Of a stretch of DNA of 28,965 bases, positions 1 to 8,414 are shown piece after piece (position 1 is the first letter of the stretch; every line of letters starts with the position of its first letter). The notes beneath the pieces were generated by a model. That model was not told the origin of the DNA. It searched no databases and saw nothing but the letters and a program-made list of their open reading frames with translations. Origin of the DNA: DATGIQ01 sp035295665 (GTDB lineage Bacteria > Planctomycetota > Planctomycetia > Gemmatales > Gemmataceae); NCBI GenBank assembly GCA_035295665.1, contig DATGIQ010000568.1, forward strand, positions 1 through 28,965. Reading direction: 5' to 3'. The position numbers were made by a program, and so were the translations under genes.

Positions 1-1
1 C

Positions 2-2923
2 CAGGCCACCACCAGCGTGGCGGTGGTATCCTCGGCCAACCCTGCCGTGTTTGGGCAGAATGTGACCTTCACCGCCACCATCTCCATCGGCGACCCCGGC
101 GCCGGTACACCAACCGGTACCGTGCAATTCCAGATCGATGGGAGCGATGCCGGTAGTCCGGTGAGCGTCACGATAACCGGCGGCGTGATCACAGCCTCCT
201 TCAGCACCGCTAGCCTGACCGCCGGGAGCTATACCATCACCGCAAGTTATAGCGGGGACAGCAGCTTTGCCGGCAGCAGAGGGACGTTGGCGAGTGGTCA
301 GACGGTGAACCAAACCGCCGCCGCCGTGCAGGTTGTCTCCTCTGCCAATGCGTCGGTGTTTGGCCAAAACGTTACCTTTACCGCTACCATCAGCGCACAG
401 GATCCCGGCACGCCGGCCGGGACCGTGCAGTTCAAAATTGACGGTAGCGATGCAGGTACTCCAGTAAGCGTTACGACCTTGGGTGGAGTAACTACCGCAA
501 GCTTTGGCACGAGCAGCCTGACCGTGGGTAGCCATGCCATAACCGCCAGCTACAGCGGTGGAGGCAACTTCTCGAGTGGTAGTGGTACCCTGGCAGACGG
601 CCTGACGGTCAAACAAGCTGGCACCAGCACTCTGGTTGTCTCCTCAGCCGATACGGCGGTGTTCGGGCAGGCGGTGACCTTTACGGCCACCATTAGCATC
701 ACAGCGCCCGGTGCCGGCACCCCGAGCGGAACGGTGCAATTCCAAATTGATGGCAGCGACGCCGGTGCTCCAGTGAATGTCACCATCTCCGGCGGTGTAA
801 TCACAGCCTCTTTGAGCCGCACCTTGGCCGTGGGTAGCCATGCCATTACGGCCAGCTACAGCGGCGATACGAGTTTTGCAGCCAGCAGCGCGACTGCCTT
901 CACGCAGATCGTCAACAAGGCGAGCACTGCCATACTGGTCGTATCTTCGGTCAGCCCGTCGGTATGGTCCCAGAGCATAAAGTTCACGGCGACGGTGACC
1001 GGCAATGCCTCGATCAGCCCAACGGGGATGGTCATCTTCTCCGACGGCGGCACAAGCATCGCTCAGGGGACGCTCAGCACGAGCGGGGGCATCACCACAG
1101 CCAGCTTCAGCACCGCTAACTTGGCCGTCGGCAACCATAGCATCACTGCCAGCTACAGCGGCGACACGAATTTTTCGGCAAACAGCGTGACCGCCTTGAC
1201 GCAGATCGTCAATAAGGAGAGCACGAGCATGGCCGTGCTCTCCTCGGCCAATCCGTCGATCGCTGGCCAAAATGTGACATTCACGGCCACAATTAGCATG
1301 GCAGCTGCGGGCGTCGGCACACCGACCGGGACGGTGCAGTTCCAGATCGATGGCAGCAACATTGGCAGCCCCGTTGGCATCACTACCTCTGACGGCGTGA
1401 TCACTGCAACCTTTAGCACCGCCAGCTTGACGGCCGGCAGCCATGCCATCGCGGCCAGCTATGGCGGGGATGGCAACTTCTCAGACAGCCGCGGAACACT
1501 TTCCGGTGCACAGGTAGTCAACCCAGCGAAAACCATCGCGACAACGACCAACGTTGCGTCATCGGTCGGCACATTCGTGGTTGGTCAAAGCACAACCTTC
1601 ACCGCCACCATCAGGGCATCGAATGCAGGGACGGAGACGCCCACCGGCACCGTGCAGTTCCAGATCGACAGCAGTGATGTTGGGACACCGGTGAGCGTCA
1701 CGACCTCTGGCGGCGTAACAACGGCCTCCTTCACTACCAGCAGCTTGGCCGCGGGCAGCCATACCATCACGGCTAGCTACAGCGGCGGCGGCAGCTTCTT
1801 AGGCAGCACGGGTACCCTCACGAGCGGAGTGACCGTCAGCCAAGCCAATAGCGGCACGCTGCTCGTCGCTTCGGCCAGTCCGGCGCTCATGGGCCAGTCG
1901 GTCCAGATTAGCGCCACGGTGTTATCCGCGCTTTGGTCTCCTGGCCCGGGTGGCACAGTGGGGGTCATTCCGACCGGTGTGGTTACCTTCTTCGACGGCA
2001 CAACGGTCCTCGGGAAAGCGACGCTGAATAGTACCAATGGCACCACCACCGTCAGCATTAATGCCACAAACCTATCGGTGGGTGACCATACGATCATTGC
2101 CGTCTATGGCGGAGACCATAATTATCTACCCAGCAAGGCCGCGATGACGGAGACGGTCGTGAGCAGTTTGCCTCCGGACGGCTCGGGTGGGACATCCAAT
2201 CTGGCCAGCACCACGACGAGCCTCCTTGTCTCGTCCCAGAAGCTCGCGTTTGGCCAACCCATCATGCTGAACGCGATGGTAAACACAGGGCCGTCCGGGG
2301 GCGGGACACTCAGCGGTTCCTTGACGTTCTCGGTTCAAGGCAAGCCGTTGGCTAGTTTTCCGCTCGCCGGATCGAACGGAGCATTTACCATTCTCACGCT
2401 GCCGCCGGGCCAATACACGCTGAGCGCGACCTACAGCGGCGACAGCACGCACGCCGGCAGTACGTCCTCGGTAACTGTGACCGTAGGCATGTCCACCGCT
2501 GGGAACGCCGCGGTCGGTGGCGTCGGCAATCGTCCCCAAGTCGCCCAGCCGAGCCAGCAAAGTCCGGCTTCAACGAGCGCTCCCGTGGGCCAGCAGGTTC
2601 AGGGAAGCAATACAGGGGTCGCGTTCGTGACGGCACCTCCCAAGAATGCTTCCAATCAAGCCCCCGATTCCAGCGCGGTGGCGGGCCACACCAATCCGCC
2701 CAGCCCAGGAGTAACCACGCGACAGCTGGCGGCGGCGATCGTGGCCGGTACTGGAAATCTCCTGAATCCCGGGAACAATGCTTACAAGGATTTCCTCAAA
2801 CGCCCCACCGATCGTAGCGGTGTGAACTCGTATCTGACGGCTCTGAAGGGGGGAAGCCTGGATCAAGCCAACGTTGCGGCGGCGATGCTCGACTCCGGAG
2901 AATTACTCGGACCGATACAGTAA
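2..2923 (+). CDS. Surface protein with eight Ig-like repeats and a C-terminal DUF4214-like segment (5' partial)
   Basis: The frame is open from base 2 with no upstream stop, so the true start lies before the window; the GTG at 17 is only the first internal start-type codon. The visible 970 or so residues are mostly eight tandem Ig-like (bacterial Ig-like 3/5 type) domains of about 100 residues. They begin near residues 4, 106, 206, 307, 406, 512, 616 and 736 counted from that GTG. Each runs from a VSSAN...FGQ-type opening through GTVQF.IDG to an ITASYSGD close. A Ser/Gln/Pro-rich linker follows (about 830-900). The last 65 residues (YKDFLKRPTDRSG...LDSGELLG) resemble DUF4214, a domain common at the end of planctomycete and proteobacterial exported proteins. 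The likely role is an extracellular structural or adhesive protein. Substrate and partner cannot be read from the sequence, and the signal peptide is outside the window. Confidence 0.85.
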   Translation, partial: QATTSVAVVSSANPAVFGQNVTFTATISIGDPGAGTPTGTVQFQIDGSDAGSPVSVTITGGVITASFSTASLTAGSYTITASYSGDSSFAGSRGTLASGQTVNQTAAAVQVVSSANASVFGQNVTFTATISAQDPGTPAGTVQFKIDGSDAGTPVSVTTLGGVTTASFGTSSLTVGSHAITASYSGGGNFSSGSGTLADGLTVKQAGTSTLVVSSADTAVFGQAVTFTATISITAPGAGTPSGTVQFQIDGSDAGAPVNVTISGGVITASLSRTLAVGSHAITASYSGDTSFAASSATAFTQIVNKASTAILVVSSVSPSVWSQSIKFTATVTGNASISPTGMVIFSDGGTSIAQGTLSTSGGITTASFSTANLAVGNHSITASYSGDTNFSANSVTALTQIVNKESTSMAVLSSANPSIAGQNVTFTATISMAAAGVGTPTGTVQFQIDGSNIGSPVGITTSDGVITATFSTASLTAGSHAIAASYGGDGNFSDSRGTLSGAQVVNPAKTIATTTNVASSVGTFVVGQSTTFTATIRASNAGTETPTGTVQFQIDSSDVGTPVSVTTSGGVTTASFTTSSLAAGSHTITASYSGGGSFLGSTGTLTSGVTVSQANSGTLLVASASPALMGQSVQISATVLSALWSPGPGGTVGVIPTGVVTFFDGTTVLGKATLNSTNGTTTVSINATNLSVGDHTIIAVYGGDHNYLPSKAAMTETVVSSLPPDGSGGTSNLASTTTSLLVSSQKLAFGQPIMLNAMVNTGPSGGGTLSGSLTFSVQGKPLASFPLAGSNGAFTILTLPPGQYTLSATYSGDSTHAGSTSSVTVTVGMSTAGNAAVGGVGNRPQVAQPSQQSPASTSAPVGQQVQGSNTGVAFVTAPPKNASNQAPDSSAVAGHTNPPSPGVTTRQLAAAIVAGTGNLLNPGNNAYKDFLKRPTDRSGVNSYLTALKGGSLDQANVAAAMLDSGELLGPIQ

Positions 2924-3002
2924 ATGACCATCCGCAAACCTGCAACTGTCTGTGTGGCACGACCTGCTGCCGAATAACGAACGCAGAAACATCACAAGGA
3001 GT

Positions 3003-3046
3003 ACGCGGCAGTTCGCAAGACCTGACGGTTTTGCGAACTGCCGCGT
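3003..3046 (+). terminator. Perfect 16-bp hairpin, probable transcription terminator of the Ig-repeat gene
   Basis: Arms 3003-3018 and 3031-3046 are exact reverse complements, and two further inner pairs (one G-T) leave a loop of about 8 bases. It lies 80 bases after the stop of the Ig-repeat gene. There is no T-run after the stem, so it is either a factor-assisted terminator or an mRNA 3'-end stabiliser. Confidence 0.55.
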
Positions 3047-3291
3047 CATAGGATTGCACTCGGCAGGCAAATGGTTTCGGTTGCGAAGGTATTCATCTTG
3101 GCGATGCCCTGGATGCCCCAGTTGCCGTCGACCACCTCCTTCAGTCCAAAATCCACAGCGACCGACATCAGCGAGATCGCCTTAACGAACATTCGACGGC
3201 TATGCCGCGGAATTCCGATTTGCCCTGGGAAGCATGGGGGTCGCCAACCGAGAAGAGGGCCCGGCTCACAGCCGATGAGCTCCTCATCGGA

Positions 3292-3297
3292 TATAAT
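3292..3297 (+). promoter_or_regulatory. Possible -10 box for the aldo/keto reductase gene
   Basis: An exact TATAAT lies about 100 bases before the ATG at 3396. No good TTGACA-like -35 box is seen 16-18 bases upstream, so this is a weak call. Confidence 0.25.
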
Positions 3298-3395
3298 CTG
3301 TTTGCAATGTCAGGCCGCCGGCTGATCGACCGCCCATCGGGGCGAGTCCGTAGGATCTCTGCAACGCTTTTCCCAACCTGGAAGGAGATGTTCCC

Positions 3396-4418
3396 ATGAA
3401 TCAAAACCTACCCCTATCTCGACGCGATTTTATCCGTGCCGGGACAGCCGGAGCTGCGGTCTTGCTGGGGAACACGCTCCCCAGTTGGGGCGACGGCACG
3501 ACGGCCAAGCTTCCGCAGCGGGCGCTCGGCAAGACTGGCGTCCAGGTGCCCATCTTGGGGCTCGGCACGGTCGCCGTCGGCAATGTGGCGGACGAAAAGA
3601 CAGCCCTGGCACTCATCCATCGGGCCATCGATTTGGGCGTGACGTATATCGATACGGCCCCGGCGCGGACGCGCATCGCGCTCATGACCGGGTACAACAA
3701 AGCCCAGCACTACCTGAAGGCGATCCTCAAGGAGCGGCGCAAGGAAGTGTTCATTGTCACCAAATGCCTGGAAACCGATGGGGACAAGACGATTGACTTG
3801 CTGAAAAAGAACCTCGATGAGCTCGGCGTCGAGCAGGTCGACCTGGCGTATACCCATTCCATCGGGCATGCGGTATACGACTTCGACGGCCTGGTGGCCG
3901 ACCAAGGCCCGATGACGGCTCTGGAAAAAGCAAAGAAGGAAGGCCTGACGCGCTTTGTCGGCATCACCGGCCACAATCGGCCTGAGAAATTCGCGCAGGT
4001 CATTGCCCGTCGCAACATCGATGCAATGATGAACGCATGCAACTGTGTTGATAGGCATACTTACGCTTTTGAGGAAATCGTCTGGCCACTCGCTCGGGAG
4101 AAGGGGATCGGCATCGCTGCGATGAAGGTCTTTGGCGGGTCAATCGGAATCACGCCATGCAAGATGCCGGAGGATTTGCGGCACGCATCCTTCCGCTTTG
4201 CGCAGTCGATCAAAGGTGTGGCGCTCACTGTTATCGGCATGGGTTCTATCAGGGAGCTTGAACAGAATGTCCAGTGGGCAAAGGACTTCAAGCCGATGAC
4301 CGCCGATGAGGCGAACGAGCTGAAGGAGAAGACGGTAGCCCTGGCCAAACATTGGGGGGCGCATCTCGACCGGCTCGACGCCAAGGGTGAAAAGGAGCGG
4401 CCATTACGCAACACATAA
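3396..4418 (+). CDS. Tat-exported aldo/keto reductase
   Basis: The protein has 340 residues. It opens with a twin-arginine signal (SRRDFIRAG at about 8-16, then a hydrophobic stretch AGAAVLLG), so export in folded form is predicted. The rest is an aldo/keto reductase barrel: ALGKTGVQVPILGLGT, YIDTAPA (catalytic-type Asp), FIVTKC (Lys), LAYTHSIG (His), then VIGMGS and a C-terminal helix region. The start is set by AAGGAG upstream of the ATG. Oddity: the catalytic Tyr normally follows the Asp by about five residues (DTA..YG), but here that position reads PART and the nearest Tyr is in TGYNKAQ further on. Activity or substrate may therefore differ from typical family members, and the substrate is unknown. 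A second, partial copy of its 3' end lies at 5392-5823. Confidence 0.85.
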   Translation: MNQNLPLSRRDFIRAGTAGAAVLLGNTLPSWGDGTTAKLPQRALGKTGVQVPILGLGTVAVGNVADEKTALALIHRAIDLGVTYIDTAPARTRIALMTGYNKAQHYLKAILKERRKEVFIVTKCLETDGDKTIDLLKKNLDELGVEQVDLAYTHSIGHAVYDFDGLVADQGPMTALEKAKKEGLTRFVGITGHNRPEKFAQVIARRNIDAMMNACNCVDRHTYAFEEIVWPLAREKGIGIAAMKVFGGSIGITPCKMPEDLRHASFRFAQSIKGVALTVIGMGSIRELEQNVQWAKDFKPMTADEANELKEKTVALAKHWGAHLDRLDAKGEKERPLRNT

Positions 4419-4505
4419 GCAGCACGGGCATGCGTGGATTGCGCCCTGGACGGGAGGACATTGGCCCGTTTCGGGATGCTTGATCGAGTGCGTGGCGGCC
4501 TGCGG

Positions 4506-4569
4506 TTTTTCCAGGAATTGACACGAAATTCTGCCGTTTTTGGCGAATTCTCGACAAATTCTCTACAGG
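4506..4569 (+). repeat. 3' flank of the duplicated aldo/keto reductase segment, copy A
   Basis: About 90 bases after the reductase stop is a segment with ttccaggaattg, tgccgtttttggc and ctacagg in order. The same blocks occur in the same order and spacing after the reductase fragment (5909-5971). The duplication therefore reaches beyond the coding sequence, ending near ctacagg. An alternative is that both are copies of a mobile-element end. Confidence 0.55.
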
Positions 4570-4599
4570 GTAGTGATATTGAAGACAGAATTAGTAGAT

Positions 4600-4884
4600 G
4601 AGTTCAGAAGTTGCACGAAATGGTACGCTACCCGGATAGTACGCTATCCGATTGCCAGCGGCGTGATCGAAGGGGCCTGCCGACACTTAATCAAAGACAG
4701 CATGGAACGAGCCGGCATGCATTGGAGCCTCGAAGGCGCGCACGCCATGCTGGACGTGCGCAGCGTGTGCCTCGGAGGCCAGTGGGAACTTTTCCAGGAG
4801 CAACGCATCGAACAGGAAAAGAATTGCCTGTACCCGCATCGCGCGTTCGTCGCGGGTGAGGCGTTCTTCGCCTTGGCCCCATAG
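4600..4884 (+). pseudogene. Remnant of an ISKra4-type transposase (C-terminal end)
   Basis: From about 4645 the frame reads YPIASGVIEGACRHLIKD, then MERAGMHWSLEGAHAMLDVR and LYPHR. This is the conserved C-terminal block of ISKra4-family transposases as I know them. Only about 75-80 residues of homology remain. The DDE-containing body upstream is missing, and the preceding residues of the open frame (from 4540) do not look like the family. No terminal inverted repeats were found, so this is a dead fragment. It lies between the intact reductase and its partial copy and marks past insertion in this interval. Confidence 0.7.
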
Positions 4885-5018
4885 TGGAGGAGCGGTTACG
4901 CCCAGTGACGACGCGGCTTGTTCATGGGAATACCTCCGTTCAGGTAATGCTAACCCGAACGGATCGCTTTTACAGATTCGACTGAGGCGAGACAATGTGC
5001 TGGTTCAGCCTGAATTGG

Positions 5019-5044
5019 GGTTTTTGCATATCCCCGCAAAAACC
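5019..5044 (-). terminator. Hairpin immediately after the recombinase fragment
   Basis: Arms 5019-5027 and 5036-5044 (ggtttttgc / gcaaaaacc) pair perfectly over 9 bp around an 8-base loop. On the minus strand the stem starts one base after the recombinase stop codon (5046-5048), so it may have been that gene's terminator. Confidence 0.45.
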
Positions 5045-5045
5045 A

Positions 5046-5375
5046 TCATTCCAAGATGGCGGCAATCCGACGCACCGATGTGCGACTGATTCCCAGCCTT
5101 TTAGCGATTTCCCGCTTGCTCACGCCCTGGGCAAGCATCTCCCTGATGGCCTCTGAATGTGCAGCTACGGTAGTCGGTCGGCCGTGCGGCTTTCCCTCGC
5201 GCCGGGCTTGGGCAATGCCTGCTTTTACCCGGTCCTTTAATATCTCCCGCTCGAACTCCGAGAACACGGCCAGCATGCCGGCCATCGCCCGTCCGCCGGG
5301 CGTGGTCAAATCCAGGGCTTCCGTGATGGAGACAAAACCGACGCCCAGCGGCGACAGTTCCTTGTGCGTGGAGAT
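5046..5375 (-). pseudogene. 5'-truncated serine recombinase (resolvase/invertase) fragment
   Basis: The minus-strand frame carries the end of the catalytic domain (ELSPLGVGFVSITEALDL, TTPGGRAMAGMLAVFSEFER), the long arm helix (EILKDRVKAGIAQARREGK, HGRPTT) and a C-terminal helix-turn-helix (GVSKREIAKRLGISRTSVRR). Homology is visible upstream to about 5372 and is then cut by a stop at 5376-5378. The N-terminal half with the nucleophilic Ser and the conserved Arg residues is absent. A TTG at 5309 could start an 87-residue DNA-binding peptide, but it would have no recombinase activity. The break coincides with the start of the reductase copy on the other strand, so this is a junction scar. Confidence 0.8.
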
Positions 5376-5391
5376 CTATTCGACAAGCGAG

Positions 5392-5823
5392 CGCCCCCAC
5401 ATCCTGACCGAGCGGCGCGGGATCAACAAGGAAGGCATGATGAACGCGGTCAACATCGTCGATCGTCACACGTATGCGTTTGAGGATTTGGTTTGGCCGC
5501 TCGCCCGGCAAAAAAACATTGGCTTGGCGGCGATGAAAGTGTTCGGCGGCGGCGTCCAGGCATGCAAGATGCCGGAGGAATTGCGGCAGGCATCCTTCCG
5601 ATTTGCTCAGTCGGTGAAAGGCGTCGCGCTCACGGTGATTGGCATGGGTTCCCTGAAGGAGCTTGAGCAGAACGTCCAGTGGGCAAAGGAGTTCAAGCCC
5701 ATGACCGTGGAGGAAGCCAACGAGTTAAAGGCGAAGACGGTGGCCGTGGCCAAGCAATGGGGAGCACATCTCGACCGGCTCGATGCGAAGGGGGAAAAGG
5801 AGCGCCCCTTGCGCAACACGTAA
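5392..5823 (+). pseudogene. Partial duplicate of the aldo/keto reductase (C-terminal third)
   Basis: From the MMNAVNIVDRHTYAFED block to the closing KGEKERPLRNT this fragment matches the C-terminal 130 residues of the reductase at 3396-4418. By eye about four fifths of residues are identical, with one two-residue gap after KVFGG. The N-terminal two thirds, including the Tat signal and the catalytic Asp, Lys and His, are missing. The open frame runs upstream into sequence antisense to the recombinase fragment, so any protein made from it would be a chimera. It keeps an intact frame and shows mostly conservative changes, suggesting that it diverged under selection before it was truncated. Confidence 0.8.
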
Positions 5824-5908
5824 GCATCACGGTGCGCTTAGATTTTCCCCTTGAGCGGGAGGATAATCCGCCAGGTTCGGAGAGTTTTCCGAGGCCGGCG
5901 GCGGCCGA

Positions 5909-5971
5909 TTTTCCAGGAATTGGTACGAGATCATGCCGTTTTTGGCCATTTCACTTCAGATTCACTACAGG
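5909..5971 (+). repeat. 3' flank of the duplicated reductase segment, copy B
   Basis: Matches 4506-4569 in order and spacing (ttccaggaattg, tgccgtttttggc, ctacagg). It sits about 85 bases after the stop of the reductase fragment, just as copy A sits about 90 bases after the stop of the intact gene. Confidence 0.55.
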
Positions 5972-6080
5972 ACCTGGAGTTGATCGATGGGGAATCGTCC
6001 AGTGGGGAAATTGGAGATCAGCATTGGCTACAGGCAAGCCGGGGGATAGGTGCGGAGCAGTGTTCTCATGAACCGTCTGC

Positions 6081-6740
6081 TCACTGGAGGCGCTGGGCGA
6101 GCGTGAGCAAATCCATCATGAGGAGTTTCAAATAAGGGCATTGATTAATTGCAATCTGAGGATCGACTTTTCGAAACAGGTTCATCGCAGTGGTGGTCTT
6201 CTTGTAGTAGCCGCCGTGGATGCGTTTTAAGAACTTGGCGGGAGGTTCATTGAAATTAACCTGCTCGGGAGGGCGTTTTTCGATCTGCTTGCGGGTTTGA
6301 TGCGGCCACTCTTGTGGGTATGCCAACAACCAAGCTTCGACCTCGTGCACGGCGAAGTGTTGCCGGAAAAAGCTTTGGTATTTTTGCGGTACGAGGCTGC
6401 GGATGTACTTGCGAGCCGCGATCACCTTTTCCTTGACGGAGGCAAGCTGAGATAGGTCCACCCGAGTCGGAGGTATGCCATAGAGATCCACGAGTCCAAC
6501 AACAAAGTTCGCCCTGCAATCGTCCAGATACCGGGCGACCTTCTGTGCCAGATCATCGAGGTAGTTACTGATGCCCTGGAACTTGACCGGGATGATGCCT
6601 ACTTTCCCAGTTGGGGGAAGTTGTGGGTCGAGCCACTTGTGAAAGAACACGGGTAAGGTACGACGGCGAGCCTCCCCTCTCTCTGTGTCTCCTTCTACGA
6701 AAAGCGCGATCTGGCGGGCTTTCTGGCGCGCATGAGCCAT
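6081..6740 (-). CDS. DUF4276 family protein (TOPRIM-like), partner of the upstream ATPase
   Basis: The protein has 219 residues. Near the N-terminus IALFVEGDTERGE gives the acidic hhVEGxTE motif. Residues 81-90 read VGLVDLYGIP and residues 128-138 HFAVHEVEAWL, the DLYG.P and HEfEA blocks typical of DUF4276. The family is regarded as a divergent OLD-type TOPRIM nuclease-like fold, commonly encoded beside ABC/AAA-type ATPases in conflict systems. That role is family knowledge; nuclease activity here is inference. It starts 16 bases after the stop of the ATPase gene and is surely co-transcribed with it. The rest of the protein is Lys/Arg-rich, consistent with nucleic-acid contact. No signal peptide or membrane segment is seen. 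Confidence 0.8.
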   Translation of the reverse strand: MAHARQKARQIALFVEGDTERGEARRRTLPVFFHKWLDPQLPPTGKVGIIPVKFQGISNYLDDLAQKVARYLDDCRANFVVGLVDLYGIPPTRVDLSQLASVKEKVIAARKYIRSLVPQKYQSFFRQHFAVHEVEAWLLAYPQEWPHQTRKQIEKRPPEQVNFNEPPAKFLKRIHGGYYKKTTTAMNLFRKVDPQIAINQCPYLKLLMMDLLTLAQRLQ

Positions 6741-6756
6741 GAATGGAACCTACCAC

Positions 6757-8034
6757 TTAATCTGGCAAATCCGCTAAAGCTGCATCCTCCGGTGGTAAGC
6801 CTTTCGCTCGCTCGCCGAGATCTGGAATGGCTTCCACTGGGGACGCGGATAGTGCTTCTAGGTCACCGCTTGTGAAAAGCTGGCCGAGGCGATACTGCTC
6901 TAACCACCTGGTCAGTACATCGGAGTTCAATGGGATGAATTGCGTTTGCCCCTCCTCCCAGTGCAGGAGTGTCACTTGCGGACCGACGTTGGAGAACGCA
7001 TCCAGGAAAACCGGTGAATGGCTTGTGATGATGAGTTGGGTACGTCGGGCGGCCTCCGCCGCGTATTCCGCAATTATGGGCAGCATGCTCGGATGCAGTC
7101 CCGCCTCTGGTTCATCGATGGCTAGCAGTGTCGCCGGTTCACGACTCGCAAGGACTGTTAGGAGAAACAAGAATCGCAAGGTGCCGTCAGACAAGTCTTG
7201 TCCAGCGTGTGGTTGCTTGCTGGAGCGCCATTGGATGGCGAGTTGAATTTGCTGCGCCGCGGCTGGCTGGAAAACGAGTTCTTCAAACTGATCACCGAAG
7301 CCGGCTCGCATGCCTTCGTCGATCTGATGTTTGAATTCCCGATCGGTGGTATAGAGCGTGTGCAGGACCGACACCAGGTTGCTGCCATCCGGCTCAACCA
7401 ATTTGGCGTACTGCGTGGTAGCCGGCAGCCGCATGGGCGCCCCTCGCTCCACATGCACATCATGGTAAATCCGCCACGCTTCGAGAAACCGTCGCGTATG
7501 GGTTGGAATGGGGTTTGCCCGTGGATCCGAGATCTGCGCCAGCAAGGATTCATTGGGATCCACGTCATCAAGAGAGACAAGTTTTTGGGCCCGCTGGTCG
7601 TAAACCATGGCCCCTCGCACATCTCGGCGATAGATCCACAAAGGGCTCGGTTGTTCCCCCCGCTCGTACCGAACCCAATTCCCCAGAGAATCCAATGCGA
7701 TCTGGTACGCACTTGTCTGGCGCAAGTGTTCGAGTTCAAATTCCAACGTCAGGGCATCGTCGACGAGGTTCCGGCCAGGATCAACAGGATCGATGCGCAG
7801 TGTCCAGCTGATTCCGGTAGCCCGTTGGTCCCAGAGCAAGGGCACCATGCCGCCAGCCTCGGCGATCGATCTTGCGAGTTTCCCTCTTGCCGTGCTTGCA
7901 ATCAGCTCGAGGAAACGCAGCAAGTTTGATTTCCCTGAGCCATTCAATCCAACGAGCAGGTTTAAGGAGCCGGGTTGCCAGCTTACCTCGCGAAAAGAGC
8001 GGAAGCCGTGAATATCTAGCTTCTGAATTGCCAT
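6757..8034 (-). CDS. AAA/ABC-type ATPase of a two-gene conflict (defence-like) module
   Basis: A 425-residue cytosolic ATPase of the RecF/OLD-like AAA_21 type. It has MAIQKLDIHGFRSF at the start, Walker A GLNGSGKS at residues 29-36, an ABC-signature-like LSDGTLRF at 281-288, Walker B LLAIDEPEAGLH at 303-314 and the H-loop TSHSP at 337-341. The ATG at 8034 is preferred over an in-frame start at 8151 because the family begins at this strand and the extra 39 residues are Arg/Ser-rich and unlike it. CGGAG precedes the ATG by about 10 bases. The gene is followed at 16 bases by the DUF4276 gene. ATPase + TOPRIM-like pairs are known as anti-phage systems (OLD, PARIS and relatives). Which type this is cannot be settled by eye. 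It lies beside mobile-element debris. Confidence 0.85.
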   Translation of the reverse strand: MAIQKLDIHGFRSFREVSWQPGSLNLLVGLNGSGKSNLLRFLELIASTARGKLARSIAEAGGMVPLLWDQRATGISWTLRIDPVDPGRNLVDDALTLEFELEHLRQTSAYQIALDSLGNWVRYERGEQPSPLWIYRRDVRGAMVYDQRAQKLVSLDDVDPNESLLAQISDPRANPIPTHTRRFLEAWRIYHDVHVERGAPMRLPATTQYAKLVEPDGSNLVSVLHTLYTTDREFKHQIDEGMRAGFGDQFEELVFQPAAAQQIQLAIQWRSSKQPHAGQDLSDGTLRFLFLLTVLASREPATLLAIDEPEAGLHPSMLPIIAEYAAEAARRTQLIITSHSPVFLDAFSNVGPQVTLLHWEEGQTQFIPLNSDVLTRWLEQYRLGQLFTSGDLEALSASPVEAIPDLGERAKGLPPEDAALADLPD

Positions 8035-8414
8035 CCGAGCTGTCTCCGAGCTACGGCGGAGCCGTGCATGAGGCCTATCACGAGACCTTAGTCGCTTCGA
8101 TGACCTGGCTCCTCCTCGTGCCCCAGACCGACTGAATGCCGAAGGAAGCAAGCGTTCCTCTCCTTCATGATTCTATCGGTGCCCAGTGCAGGAAGCGACA
8201 ATCTACGCGGTAGCTGGGTGGAAGATTCATGGAGTCGGTATGCCGCCAACGCGGACAAGTGGTGATAGCGTGGCAGGCGCAAATGCCGGTTCGGTTCATA
8301 AGATGCAGAAGGCCGGTCCGAACAAACTTCAATAAGCAGTCGCCCATCATCTGGGAACAATCGAAATACAATGCTTCCTGGTACCGCCTTCATAGGCAAT
8401 TTGGAGGACAATCG
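8035..8414. other. Divergent intergenic region between the ATPase and WD40 genes
   Basis: This 380-base region must hold the promoters of both divergent genes. The long minus-strand open frame that covers it and most of the WD40 gene is Arg/Pro/Ser/His-rich and shows no family feature, so it was not called. No clear hairpin, box or repeat was found apart from the GGAGG ribosome site at 8403-8407. Confidence 0.4.

Larger units (their letters stand above)
2924..3395. other. Intergenic region between the Ig-repeat gene and the first aldo/keto reductase
   Basis: This 472-base stretch holds no convincing gene. The short open frames in it have no recognisable protein features and overlap on both strands. 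It contains a strong hairpin near its start (3003-3046), a TATAAT box (3292-3297) and a good ribosome binding site (AAGGAG, ending 9 bases before the ATG at 3396). Confidence 0.6.

Noticed and set aside
644..1444. Minus-strand open frame (266 codons) inside the Ig-repeat gene
   Set aside because: It is periodic with the Ig repeats and Arg/Gly/Ala-rich, a by-product of the repeat structure.
4623..4654. Imperfect 16-base tandem repeat (gtacgcta.ccg...)
   Set aside because: Only two short, imperfect units inside the decayed transposase piece; not an array or a clear target-site duplication.
4970..5000. GATTCGAC motif suggesting the start of a tmRNA
   Set aside because: None of the other tmRNA blocks, tag frame or tRNA-like 3' end follow.
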